A stretch of 64,000 nt of DNA. It comes from Pleurodeles waltl (Eukaryota > Chordata > Amphibia > Caudata > Salamandridae). The translations under genes and the position numbers were made by a program. Shown in pieces: positions 21,400-33,100 of the stretch. The notes under the pieces were generated by a model. The model was not told the origin of the DNA, searched no databases, and saw only the letters and a list, made by a program, of their open reading frames with translations. Numbering within the stretch: the first letter of the stretch is position 1; each line of letters opens with the position of its first letter. The stretch spans positions 845,623,760-845,687,759 of the forward strand of contig NC_090447.1 of the NCBI RefSeq assembly GCF_031143425.1, given 5' to 3'.

Positions 21400-23590
21400 T
21401 CGGGGAGCGGCCCCTTGAGCAAGGGTCGCTCCCCTTTGGGGGGCATGTGTGTTATGGCCATTTCTGCCCCCCTTGGGGGCAGATTGGCATACTTTTTAGG
21501 CGGATCTGCCCCCAATGGGGGCAGAAACCACTGGATCACCAGGGATTTTTATTTTCTGTGCATTTATGTTGGGGGGGGGGTGCCCCCTTGGGCAAGGGGC
21601 GCCCCCCCCAAGGGGGCAGAGAACTGTTGGCCTTTTCTGCCCCCCTTGGGGGCAGATCGGCCTATTTTTTTTAGGTCCATCTGCCCCCAAGGGGGGCAGA
21701 AGCCACTTAGGCACCAGGGATTGTGTGTGTAGTGAATGGGGGGGCGCCCCCTAGGGCAAGGGTCGCTCCCCTGTGGGGGGCATGTCCTTTAGGGCCATTT
21801 CTGCCCCCCTTGAGGGCAGATTGGCTACTTTTTAGCCAGATCTGCCCCCAAGGGGGGCAGAAAACACTAGATCACCAGGGTTTTTTATTTTTATGTGTAT
21901 TTATGTGGGGGGGGTGCCCCCTTGGGCAAGGGGTGCCCCCCCCCAAGGGGGCAGAGAACTGTTGGCCTTTTCTACCCCCCTTGGGGGCAAATCGGCCTAT
22001 TTTTTTTAGGTCCATCTGCCCCCAAGGGGGGCAGAAGCCACTTAGGCACCAGGGATTGTGTGTGTAGTGGATGGGGGGGCGCCCCCTTGGGCAAGGGTCG
22101 CTCCCCTTTGGGGGGCATGTCTTTTAGGGCCATTTCTGCCCCCCTTGAGGGCAGATCAGCCTATTATTTTTAGGCTGATCTGCCCCCAAGGGGGGCAGAA
22201 ACCACTAGAACGCCAGGGATGTTTTTTATGTGTTTATTTTTGTGGGGGGGCGTCCCCTTGGGCACGGGGCGCCCCCCCTAGGGGGGCATTGACCTGTTGG
22301 CCATTTCTGCCCCCCCTGGGGGCAGATGGGCCTATTTTTCTAGACCCACCTGCCCCCAAGGGGGGCAGAAGCCACGTAGACACCAGGGATAGTGTGTGTG
22401 TGTGTGTGTGTTAGTGGATGGGAGGGGGCTTGGGCAAGGGTCGCCCCCCACTTTGGGGGCACATGTACCCAGGCCATTTCTGCACCCCTTGGAGACAGAT
22501 CAGCCTATTATTTTTAGGCTGATCTGCCCCCAAGGGGGGCAGAAACCACTAGAACGCCAGGGATTTTTTTTAATGTGTTTATTTTTGTGTGGGTGCGTCC
22601 CCTTGGGCACGGGCGCCCCCCCAAGGGGGGCATTGACCTGTTGGCCATTTCTGCCCCCCCTGGGGGCAGATGGGCCTATTTTTCTAGACCCACCTGCCCC
22701 CAAGGGGGGCAGAAGCCACGTAGACACCAGGGATAGTGTGTGTGTGTGTGTGTTAGTGGATGGGGGGGGGCTTGGGCAAGGGTCGCCCCCCACTTTGGGG
22801 GCACATGTACCCAGGCCATTTCTGCACCCCTTGGAGACAGATCAGCCTATTATCTTTAGGCTGATCTGCCCCCAAGGGGGGCAGAAACCACTAGAACGCC
22901 AGGGAATTTTTTTTATGTGTTTATTTTTGTGGGGGGGCGTCCCCTTGGGCACAGGGCGCCCTCCCAAGGGGGGCATTGACCTGTTGGCCATTTCTGCCCC
23001 CCCTGGGGGCAGATGGGCCTATTTTTCTAGACCCACCTGCCCCCAAGGGGGGCAGAAGCCACGTAGACACCAGGGATAGTGTGTGTGTGTGTGTGTGTGT
23101 TAGTGGATGGGGGGGGGGCTTGGGCAAGGGTCGCCCCCCACTTTGGGGGCACATGTACCCAGGCCATTTCTGCACCCCTTGGAGACAGATCAGCCTATTA
23201 TTTTTAGGCTGATCTGCCCCCAAGGGGGGCAGAAACCACTAGAACGCCAGGGATTTTTTTTTATTTGTTTATTTTTGTGGGGGGGCGTCCCCTTGGTCAC
23301 GGGGCGCCCCCCCAAGGGGGGCATTGACCTGTTGGCCATTTCTACACCCCCTGGGGGCAGATGGGCCTATTTTCTTAGGCCCACCTGCCCCCAAGGGGGC
23401 AGAAGCCACTTAGGCACCAGGGATAGTGTTGTGTGTGTTTTTTTTGTTTGAGGGCTGTCCCCTTTGGCAAGGGTCGCTCTCCATGGGGACACAGTACTAA
23501 AGGTATTTTTTGGCTTCCTTGGGGCAGACAGGCCTATTTTTTTAGTAGGCCCATCTGCCCCTATGGCAGAATCCACTTAGGCACCAATTT
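21400..23590. repeat. GC-rich hairpin tandem array (about 13 half-units)
   Basis: About 13 units, averaging 172 bases, each contain CTGCCCCCCTTGGGGGCAGAT, a short spacer with GGCCTATTTTTTTAGG, and ATCTGCCCCCAAGGGGGGCAG. Each is thus a ~65-base hairpin, and each half is itself a palindrome. Two half-unit types alternate (one ending AGGGATTTTTTTT..GTTTATTT, the other AGGGATTGTGTGTGTAG), for a full period of about 340-345 bases. Runs of 5-9 G occur throughout. (GT)n microsatellites are embedded at 22,392, 22,736 and 23,081. Gly/Pro-rich ORFs across it are artefacts. Confidence 0.85.
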
Positions 23591-24102
23591 CTAAAATGTT
23601 TGATGGTGGGGTGTTTGTCAACTGAAGAAGTCTTTGCATTTGTGATAAAAAATGTTTTCCTCCTTTTTGTTCTAGTTCAAAGCTTTTGCTTTATTTGCTG
23701 TGGCTCCTTGCGGTTTTGGCGGTGGTTGACCTGCAGTTTGCACAGTTGCATGTTTTAGGTAAGTAAAAACAATTTACTCCAAAGGAGTATTGTTGCCATG
23801 CATGAATGACATGTTTGTAGGGGGTGTACTAAATGCAGGATTGTGTGTGAAATTGTCCTTAGGTTTGTGCACAATGATATTTGTTTTGTCTTATTTCTAA
23901 TTTCCCTTTCTTTCTTTCTTTTTAGTGGGATATCATTGGTGATTGCTGTGTAGTTGCTGGTGAATCAAGCTTTTTCAGGCAAGTGAGCGGTATAGTTTTT
24001 GAGTTTGTAACTCTTACTAACAAAGCTACACTTTGTTACTTGTCTTACACAGTGCTGGTTGTTGGTGGTGAATTTGTCCAGTTAATTTTAGCAGGAGAGA
24101 TC
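23591..24102 (+). promoter_or_regulatory. 5' leader of the transposase gene with a predicted intron (23,759-23,925)
   Basis: A consensus donor (AG then GTAAGT, intron start 23,759) and an acceptor after a long TTTC pyrimidine tract (AG at 23,924-23,925) define a 167-base intron in the 5' leader, with TTCTAAT as a plausible branch-point region. The second copy keeps both sites (58,449 and 58,618-58,619). The leader after the acceptor runs 177 bases to the ATG at 24,103. An in-frame upstream ATG at 23,983 would add 40 hydrophobic residues not typical of the family. Confidence 0.6.
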
Positions 24103-25896
24103 ATGGCTAGCCGCAGGATGACCGCTCAGCAGGTGGTTGGTATGCTTTTTGAGTCACAGTCTGATCATGACTATGAGACGGACTCTGCATCTGAGGCAGA
24201 GGAGGAAGTCAGAGATTCTGGCAGTGATGTTTCTGTTGGAGGGGAATCTTCTGATGATGAAGCCACTCTCAGTGCAGATGAAGGTTCTGTTTTAGAGGAG
24301 GACATTGATGTGCCAATAGTGCAGCAACCTGGGGCTGAAAGGTTTCCCGTTAGAAGACCTGATGTCTGGGTTGCCCCAAACATGGAGCAGCCAGAGTTGC
24401 CTGCCTTTACTGGTCTCCCGGGGTGTAACGCCAATACAGAGAACTTTATGCCTATCAATTTCTTTGAGTTATTCATGGATGATGTGTTTTTGGAAGAGAT
24501 TGTTGAGCAGACTAATTTGTATGCGGAGCAGCATTTGAGGGACAACGCTGCTAGACTTAGGCCACACTCTAGAGCTGCCCAGTGGATTCCCACAAATTTG
24601 GAGGAGATAAAAAAGTTTTTGGGTTTGACTTTTTTGATGGGGTTGATAAGGAAGCCGTCACTGGCTTCTTATTGGTCTACTAGTCCCTTGATGGCAACAG
24701 CTATATTTCCAGCTACCATGAGTCGTAATCGGTATTTGCTTCTTCTTAGGATGCTGCATTTTGTTGACAATGCATTAGCCTTGCCACGAGATCACCCAGA
24801 TTCTGACCGTCTTTTTAAGATTAGGCCTGTCCTTGATCATTTTGTAGATCGGTTTTCGGAGGTCTATGTTCCAGGCAAAGAGATAAGTGTGGACGAGTCT
24901 TTGGTCCTCTTCAAGGGTCGTTTGGTTTTTAGGCAGTACATTCCTAGCAAAAGGGCACGATATGGAATTAAATTGTATATGCTGTCTGAAAGTAGGACAG
25001 GATATGTGTATAGTTTCCGTGTGTACACTGGTAGGGATTCCAATATTGACCCCCCTGGTTGTCCTCCCACTTTTGGAGTTACTGAGAAAATAGTGTGGGA
25101 TCTTGGTAGACGACTGTTCAACAAAGGTCACCATTTGTATGTAGATAACTTCTACACTGGTGTGCAGTTGTTCAAGGAATTGTTTAGAGTGGACACAGTT
25201 GCTTGTGGCACAATCCGTTCTAACCGGAAAGGCTATCCAAGGGAGCTTGTCTGTAAAAAACTTGAGAGGGGACAGTGCTGTGCCTTGCGGAACGAGGAGC
25301 TGCTAGCTTTGAAATTTTCAGACAAGAGGGATGTCTACATGCTAAGTACCATCCATGATGAGAGTACTTCCCCTGTGACTGTTTGGGGCCAGGTTGCTGA
25401 AGTGCGCAAACCTGTGTGCATTTTAGATTATAATAAGCACATGGGAGGTGTAGATAGAGTTGACCAGAGGTTGGAACCTTATACTGCTATTCGTAAGTCT
25501 TATGTTTGGTATAAGAAGTTAGCACTTCACCTCTTCCACTTAGCAACCTTCAATGCTTTTATTGTGTTTAGGGATAGGTCTCCAGACTCAAAGATGACAT
25601 TTGTGAAATTTCAGGAGTCAGTGATAGAGAGCCTTATTGTGGTGGAACAGGCCAGAGTTCCTAGAGAAGCAGTGGTGGAGGATGTGGCTAGATTGAAAGA
25701 TCGCCACTTTGCTGAGCACATTCCTCCCACACCCAAAAAAGACTTTCCAGCTAAGAAATGTAGAGTGTGTTTTCGAAGAGGTATCCGGAGTGAGTCTCGA
25801 ATGTACTGCCCAGATTGTCCTTCAAAGCCTGGGCTGTGTGTCGGTGCTTGTTTTAAGAATTACCACACCCAGAAGAATTTCTGGGAACAACCATGA
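24103..25896 (+). CDS. piggyBac-family transposase, intact (597 aa)
   Basis: This is a DDE/D transposase that excises and inserts the element at TTAA in the nucleus. I chose the ATG at 24,103: its context (GATCATGG) is good and the protein opens MASRRMTAQQ, as many vertebrate piggyBac-derived proteins do. The frame is also open from an ATG at 23,983. Domains: an acidic, Ser-rich N-terminus (residues about 25-75), a piggyBac catalytic domain (about 110-500) with VDESL (D264), YVDNFYTG (D348) and GGVDRVDQ (D451, D454), the four aspartates expected of the family. A C-terminal Cys-rich zinc finger has C553, C556, C569, C572, C579 and C583 with H588. The length matches the family. No stops or frameshifts occur, so it may be functional. 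The second copy at 58,812 is dead. Confidence 0.93.
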   Translation: MASRRMTAQQVVGMLFESQSDHDYETDSASEAEEEVRDSGSDVSVGGESSDDEATLSADEGSVLEEDIDVPIVQQPGAERFPVRRPDVWVAPNMEQPELPAFTGLPGCNANTENFMPINFFELFMDDVFLEEIVEQTNLYAEQHLRDNAARLRPHSRAAQWIPTNLEEIKKFLGLTFLMGLIRKPSLASYWSTSPLMATAIFPATMSRNRYLLLLRMLHFVDNALALPRDHPDSDRLFKIRPVLDHFVDRFSEVYVPGKEISVDESLVLFKGRLVFRQYIPSKRARYGIKLYMLSESRTGYVYSFRVYTGRDSNIDPPGCPPTFGVTEKIVWDLGRRLFNKGHHLYVDNFYTGVQLFKELFRVDTVACGTIRSNRKGYPRELVCKKLERGQCCALRNEELLALKFSDKRDVYMLSTIHDESTSPVTVWGQVAEVRKPVCILDYNKHMGGVDRVDQRLEPYTAIRKSYVWYKKLALHLFHLATFNAFIVFRDRSPDSKMTFVKFQESVIESLIVVEQARVPREAVVEDVARLKDRHFAEHIPPTPKKDFPAKKCRVCFRRGIRSESRMYCPDCPSKPGLCVGACFKNYHTQKNFWEQP

Positions 25897-26307
25897 GTGT
25901 AAACTCATGTCTGTTTTGTATTTTCATGTGTTTAGTTTCATGGTTAGCATTTCTGTCATGTTTTTAGTTAGAGCTTTTGTGTTTGTTGTTTTGTAATTCT
26001 TTCTACTTAGTTAGGGGTTCCTCTGTTTAAAAAAAAAAAAAAATATGATGCCATTGTGTGTGGAGTGGGGCTTGGCTGAGACTGTACATATTGACTTGAT
26101 GTTGGCTACTGCAACACACTGCCAGCCAAACACCAGTCCACACACTCCCATCAGCTGGTGTGATTGTTGTATCAGGCATGTGGGCGTATGTAAGTGATGG
26201 GCCCTTGAGTGGCGCTGTCTGTCGATGTGAGTGTTGTAATGTGCTGGGCCCGTGGCTGGCGGTGTGAATGGCCTTGTGTGTGTCATGTATGAAAGTTGTG
26301 TGAATGG
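25897..26307 (+). other. 3' flank of the transposase gene
   Basis: AT-rich sequence follows the stop, with a run of about 15 A at 26,028-26,042. This is a genomic poly-A stretch and no AATAAA signal is visible just before it. Tandem GTGTG-rich sequence follows (26,200-26,300). The second copy keeps this region at 60,611-61,020 but has a broken A-run. Confidence 0.5.
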
Positions 26308-26460
26308 ACTGTAAAGCGGTTGGTGCCTTGTCGCGGCTTTACAGCTCACGAGCTGTGAGTCATTGGTTCAGTTTTTTGCCTTTCAGTTACTAACAGTGCT
26401 TTTCATTTTTGTGAAAGCTCTTGTTAGTAAAATTTGATCCACTGAACCATCACTCACCCT
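26308..26460. repeat. Conserved hairpin block in the piggyBac 3' region
   Basis: Successive inverted repeats occur: GTAAAGC..GCTTTAC, CTCACGAGCTGTGAG, and a nested long hairpin with outer arms GGTTCAGT / ACTGAACC and inner arms TTACTAACA / TGTTAGTAA and TTTCA / TGAAA. The second copy (about 61,025-61,172) retains the folding. Several of the base differences fall in pairs that preserve pairing. Confidence 0.6.
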
Positions 26461-26739
26461 CGTGCCAAATCCAACCAGTATGTGTGGTAAAAATGACCAA
26501 ACCTGCTCCGCTGTAATCAGGCGTCGCAGCACACCTATGACACGCTAGGTGCCTCAGGTGGGACCCCGATGATGAAGCATGCCACCAACTTGGTTGGTGG
26601 GTGAGGGGTCTTTTTCACATAACCTAAGTGTGTTTCTTTTCAAAATTTTAGTGTTTGGCACATCACGGACGTATGTGGGCACATCAAGATGATATATTAC
26701 AAAACTACCTGTGTTTGGGGGGGGAGAGGGCACCTATGT

Positions 26740-27013
26740 TTTTGGTCCTGTGTGCGGCCTTCATCTAGGGAAACGTACCAAACCCAGACATTTTTTAAAA
26801 CTAGACACCCCAAGGAGTCGAGGGAGGAGTGGCTTGCGTGGATCCCCCAACATTTTCTTACCCAGACTCCTCTGTAAACCTCAAAATGTGCTTAAAAAAA
26901 GCATATTTTCCTGACTTTTCTTCGTACGATCACCACTCCAGCACAAAATTCCTACTCCCCAGTGTTCCCCTCAGTCTCCCAAATAAAATGACACCTCACG
27001 TATGTGGGTCCCC
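26740..27013 (-). repeat. Inverted-orientation unit of the ~373-bp repeat
   Basis: Read on the minus strand, this segment follows the direct array unit: GTGAGGT(G/A)TCATTTT, GGGAGAC.G.GGGGAAC, GTTTTTTTTAAGC/AGCC, TTTTGAGGTTT, TCTGGGTAA, then CTAGTTTT..AAATG, GGTTTGGTA, GTTTCCCTAG. Identity is clearly lower than among the direct units. It faces the array head-to-head, about 95 bases away. The second element has the same arrangement at about 61,445-61,715. Confidence 0.7.
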
Positions 27014-27104
27014 AAAGCAGAGTCAGTCTAAAGATGTATAAAAGAATATGTCCTTATAAACTCGCAGTACTATCCCCTGTATCTCTACAAGTTTTGGGCC
27101 TTAT

Positions 27105-30100
27105 TCTGTTGGAGGCACCTGGCCCACCCACACAACTGAGGTATCATTTTTATCGGGAGACTTGGGGGAACGCTGGGTGGAAGGAAATTTGTGGCTCCAC
27201 TCAGATTCCAGAACTTTCTGTCACCGAAATGTGTGAAAAATGTGTTTTTTTAGCCAAAATTTGAGGTTTGGAAAGGATTCTGGGTAACAGAACCTGGTCA
27301 GAGCCCCTCAAGTCACCCAATCTTGGATTCCCCTAGGTATCTAGTTTTCAGAAATGCACAGGTTTGGTAGGTTTCCCTAGGTGCTGGCTGAGCTACAGGC
27401 CAAAAACTACAGGTAGGCACTGTTTTCAATGAAAAAATGTGATGTGTCCACGCTGCGCTTTGGGGCGTTTCCTGTCGCGGGCGCTAGGCCTACCCACACA
27501 AGTGAGGTATCATTTTTATCGGGAGACGTGGGGGAACGCTGGGTGGAAGGAAATTTGTGGCCCCTCTCAGATTCCAGAACTTTCTGCCACAGAAATGTGA
27601 GGAACATGTGTTTTTTTAGCCAAATTTTGAGGTTTGCAAAGGATTCTGGGTAACAGAACCTGGTCCGAGCCACACAAATCACCCCATCTTGGATTCCCCT
27701 AGGTCTCTAGTTTTCAGAAATGCACAGGTTTGGTAGGTTTCCCTAGGTGGCGGCTGAGCTAGAGGCCAAAATCTACAGGTAGGCACTTTGCTAAAAACAG
27801 GTCTGTTTTCTGTGATGTGTCCACGTTGCGCTTTGGGGCGTTTCCTGTCGCGGGCGCTAGGCCTACCCACACAAGTGAGGTATCATTTTTATCGGGAGAC
27901 GTGGGGGAACGCTGGGTGGAAGGAAATTTGTGGCTCCTCTCAGATTCCAGAACTTTCTGCCACAGAAATGTGAGGAACATGTGTTTTTTTTAGCCAATTT
28001 TTGAGCTTTGCAAAGGATTCTGGGTAACAGAACCTGGTCCGAGCCCCGCCAGTCACCCCTCCTTGGATTCCCCTAGGTCTCTAGTTTTCAGAAATGCACC
28101 GGTTTGGTAGGTTTCCCTAGGTGGCGGCTGAGCTAGAGGCCAAAATCTACAGGTAGGCACTTTGCTAAAAACAGGTCTGTTTTCTGTGATGTGTCCACGT
28201 TGCGCTTTGGGGCGTTTCCTGTCGCGGGCGCTAGGCCTACCCACACAAGTGAGGTATCATTTTTATCGGGAGACGTGGGGGAACGCTGGGTGGAAGGAAA
28301 TTTGTGGCTCCTCTCAGATTCCAGAACTTTCTGCCACAGAAATGTGAGGAACATGTGTTTTTTTTAGCCAATTTTTGAGCTTTGCAAAGGATTCTGGGTA
28401 ACAGAACCTGGTCTGAGCCCCGCCAGTCACCCCTCCTTGGATTCCCCTAGGTCTCTAGTTTTCAGAAATGCACAGGTTTGGTAGGTTTCCCTAGGTGGCG
28501 GCTGAGCTAGAGGCCAAAATCTACAGGTAGGCACTTTGCTAAAAACAGGTCTGTTTTCTGTGATGTGTCCACGTTGCGCTTTGGGGCGTTTCCTGTTGCG
28601 GACGCTAGGCCTACCCACACAAGTGAGGTATCATTTTTATCGGGAGACGTGGGGGAACGCTGGGTGGAAGGAAATTTGTGGCTCCTCTCAGATTCCAGAA
28701 CTTTCTGCCACAGAAATGTGAGGAACATGTGTTTTTTTAGCCAAATTTTGAGCTTTGCAAAGGATTCTGGGTAACAGAACCTGGTCCGAGCCCCGCCAGT
28801 CACCCCTCCTTGGATTCCCCTAGGTCTCTAGTTTTCAGAAATGCACAGGTTTGGTAGGTTTCCCTAGGTGGCGGCTGAGCTAGAGGCCAAAATCTACAGG
28901 TAGGCACTTTGCTAAAAACAGGTCTGTTTTCTGTGATGTGTCCACGTTGCGCTTTGGGGCGTTTCCTGTCGCGGGCGCTAGGCCTACCCACACAAGTGAG
29001 GTATCATTTTTATCGGGAGACGTGGGGGAACGCTGGGTGGAAGGAAATTTGTGGCTCCTCTCAGATTCCAGAACTTTCTGCCACAGAAATGTGAGGAACA
29101 TGTGTTTTTTTAGCCAAATTTTGAGCTTTGCAAAGGATTCTGGGTAACAGAACCTGGTCCGAGCCCCGCCAGTCACCCCTCCTTGGATTCCCCTAGGTCT
29201 CTAGTTTTCAGAAATGTACAGGTTTGGTAGGTTTCCCTAGGTGCCGGCTGAGCTAGAGGCCAAAATCTACAGGTAGTCACTTCGCAAAAAACACCTCTGT
29301 TTTCTTCCAAAATTTTGGTGGTGTCCACGTTGCGCTTTGGGGCGTTTCCTGTCGCGGGCGCTAGGCCTACCCACGCAAGTGAGGTATCATTTTTATCGGG
29401 AGACTTGGGGGAACGCTGGGTGGAAGGAAATTTGTGGCTCCTCCCAGATTCCAGAACTTTCTGCCACAGAAATGTGAGGAACATGTGTTTTTTTAGCCAA
29501 TTTTTGAGCTTTGCAAAGGATTCTGGGTAACAGAACCTGGTCCGAGCCCCGCCAGTCACCCCTCCTTGGATTCCCCTAGGTCTCTAGTTTTTAGAAATGC
29601 ACAGGTTTGTAGGTTTCCCTAGGTGGCGGCTGAGCTAGAGGCCAAAATCTACAGGTAGGCACTTTGCTAAAAACAGGTCTGTTTTCTGTGATGTGTCCAT
29701 GTTGCGCTTTGGGGCGTTTCCTGTCGCGGGCGCTAGGCCTACCCACACAAGTGAGGTATCATTTTTATCGGGAGACGTGGGGGAACGCTGGGTGGAAGGA
29801 AATTTGTGGCTCCTCTCAGATTCCAGAACTTTCTGCCACAGAAATGTGAGGAACATGTGTTTTTTTAGCCAAATTTTGAGCTTTGCAAAGGATTCTGGGT
29901 AACAGAACCTGGTCCGAGCCCCGCCAGTCACCCCTCCTTGGATTCCCCTAGGTCTCTAGTTTTCAGAAATGCACAGGTTTGGTAGGTTTCCCTAGGTGGC
30001 GGCTGAGCTAGAGGCCAAAATCTACAGGTAGGCACTTTGCTAAAAACAGGTCTGTTTTCTGTGATGTGTCCACGTTGCGCTTTGGGGCGTTTCCTGTCGC

Positions 30101-33100
30101 GGGCGCTAGGCCTACCCACGCAAGTGAGGTATCATTTTTATCGGGAGACTTGGGGGAACGCTGGGTGCGAGGAAATTTGTGGCTCCTCTCAGATTCCAGA
30201 ACTTTCTGCCACAGAAATGTGAGGAACATGTGTTTTTTTAGCCAAATTTTGAGCTTTGCAAAGGATTCTGGGTAACAGAACCTGGTCCGAGCCCCGCCAG
30301 TCACCCCTCCTTGGATTCCCCTAGGTCTCTAGTTTTCAGAAATGCACAGGTTTGGTAGGTTTCCCTAGGTGGTGGCTGAGCTAGAGGCCAAAATCTACAG
30401 GTAGGCACTTTGCTAAAAACAGGTCTGTTTTCTGTGATGTGTTCACGTTGCGCTTTGGGGCGTTTCCTGTCGCGGGCGCTAGGCCTACCCACACAAGTGA
30501 GGTATCATTTTTATCGGGAGACGTGGGGGAACGCTGGGTGGAAGGAAATTTGTGGCTCCTCTCAGATTCCAGAACTTTCTGCCACAGAAATGTGAGGAAC
30601 ATGTGTTTTTTTAGCCAAATTTTGAGCTTTGCAAAGGATTCTGGGTAACAGAACCTGGTCCGAGCCCCGCCAGTCACCCCTCCTTGGATTCCCCTAGGTC
30701 TCTAGTTTTCAGAAATGTACAGGTTTGGTAGGTTTCCCTAGGTGCCGGCTGAGCTAGAGGCCAAAATCTACAGGTAGTCACTTCGCAAAAAACACCTCTG
30801 TTTTCTTCCAAAATTTTTGTGGTGTCCACGTTGCGCTTTGGGGCGTTTCCTGTCGCGGGCGCTAGGCCTACCCACGCAAGTGAGGTATCATTTTTATCGG
30901 GAGACTTGGGGGAACGCTGGGTAGAAGGAAATTTGTGGCTCCTCCCAGATTCCAGAACTTTCTGCCACAGAAATGTGAGGAACATGTGTTTTTTTTAGCC
31001 AATTTTTGAGCTTTGCAAAGGATTCTGGGTAACAGAACCTGGTCCGAGCCCCGCCAGTCACCCCTCCTTGGATTCCCCTAGGTCTCTAGTTTTTAGAAAT
31101 GCACAGGTTTTGTAGGTTTCCCTAGGTGGCGGCTGAGCTAGAGGCCAAAATCTACAGGTAGGCACTTTGCTAAAAACAGGTCTGTTTTCTGTGATGTGTC
31201 CATGTTGCGCTTTGGGGCGTTTCCTGTCGCGGGCGCTAGGCCTACCCACACAAGTGAGGTATCATTTTTATCGGGAGACGTGGGGGAACGCTGGGTGGAA
31301 GGAAATTTGTGGCTCCTCTCAGATTCCAGAACTTTCTGCCACAGAAATGTGAGGAACATGTGTTTTTTTAGCCAAATTTTGAGCTTTGCAAAGGATTCTG
31401 GGTAACAGAACCTGGTCCGAGCCCCGCCAGTCACCCCTCCTTGGATTCCCCTAGGTCTCTAGATTTCAGAAATGCTCAGGTTTGGTAGGTTTCCCTAGGT
31501 GGCGGCTGAGCTAGAGGCCAAAATCTACAGGTAGGCACTTTGCTAAAAACAGGTCTGTTTTCTGTGATGTGTCCACGTTGCGCTTTGGGGCGTTTCCTGT
31601 CGCGGGCGCTAGGCCTACCCACGCAAGTGAGGTATCATTTTTATCGGGAGACTTGGGGGAACGCTGGGTGCAAGGAAATTTGTGGCTCCTCTCAGATTCC
31701 AGAACTTTCTGCCACAGAAATGTGAGGAACATGTGTTTTTTTAGCCAAATTTTGAGCTTTGCAAAGGATTCTGGGTAACAGAACCTGGTCCGAGCCCCGC
31801 CAGTTACCCCTCCTTGGATTCCCATAGGTCTCTAGTTTTCAGAAATGTACAGGTTTGGTAGGTTTCCCTAGGTGCCGGCTGAGCTAGAGGCCAAAATCTA
31901 CAGGTAGTCACTTCGCAAAAAACACCTCTGTTTTCTTCCAAAATTTTGGTGGTGTCCACGTTGCGCTTTGGGGCGTTTCCTGTCGCGGGCGCTAGGCCTA
32001 CCCACGCAAGTGAGGTATCATTTTTATCAGGAGACTTGGGGGAACGCTGGGTGGAAGGAAATTTGTGGCTCCTCCCAGATTCCAGAACTTTCTGCCACAG
32101 AAATGTGAGGAACATGTGTTTTTTTTAGCCAATTTTTGAGCTTTGCAAAGGATTCTGGGTAACAGAACCTGGTCCGAGCCCCGCCAGTCACCCCTCCTTG
32201 GATTCCCCTAGGTCTCTAGTTTTCAGAAATGCACAGGTTTGGTAGGTTTCCCTAGGTGGCGGCTGAGCTAGAGGCCAAAATCTACAGGTAGGCACTTTGC
32301 TAAAAACAGGTCTGTTTTCTGTGATGTGTCCACGTTGCGCTTTGGGGCGTTTCCTGTCGCGGGCGCTAGGCCTACCCACACAAGTGAGGTATCATTTTTA
32401 TCGGGAGACGTGGGGGAACGCTGGGTGGAAGGAAATTTGTGGCTCCTCTCAGATTCCAGAACTTTCTGCCACAGAAATGTGAGGAACATGTGTTTTTTTC
32501 GCCAATTTTTGAGCTTTGCAAAGGATTCTGGGTAACAGAACCTGGTCCGAGCCCCGCCAGTCACCCCTCCTTGGATTCCCCTAGGTCTCTAGTTTTCAGA
32601 AATGCACAGGTTTGGTAGGTTTCCCTAGGTGGCGGCTGAGCTAGAGGCCAAAATCTACAGGTAGGCACTTTGCTAAAAACAGGTCTGTTTTCTGTGATGT
32701 GTCCACGTTGCGCTTTGGGGCGTTTCCTGTCGCGGGCGCTAGGCCTACCCACACAAGTGAGGTATCATTTTTATCGGGAGACGTGGGGGAACGCTGGGTG
32801 GAAGGAAATTTGTGGCTCCTCTCAGATTCCAGAACTTTCTGCCACAGAAATGTGAGGAACATTTGTTTTTTTAGCCAATTTTTGAGCTTTGCAAAGGATT
32901 CTGGGTAACAGAACCTGGTCCGAGCCCCGCCAGTCACCCCTCCTTGGATTCCCCTAGGTCTCTAGTTTTCAGAAATGTACAGGTTTGGTAGGCTTCCCTA
33001 GGTGCCGGCTGAGCTAGAGGCCAAAATCTACAGGTAGTCACTTCGCAAAAAACACCTCTGTTTTCTTCCAAAATTTTGGTGGTGTCCACGTTGCGCTTTG

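Noticed and set aside
21376..23451. Gly/Pro-rich ORFs of up to 227 aa across the GC hairpin array
   Set aside because: They are translations of the palindromic G/C units in several frames. Length follows unit number, not a protein family.
23983..24102. Upstream in-frame ATG giving a 637-aa transposase
   Set aside because: The 40 added residues are hydrophobic leader-like translation without family resemblance. The ATG at 24,103 has better context and a family-typical beginning. Not fully excluded.
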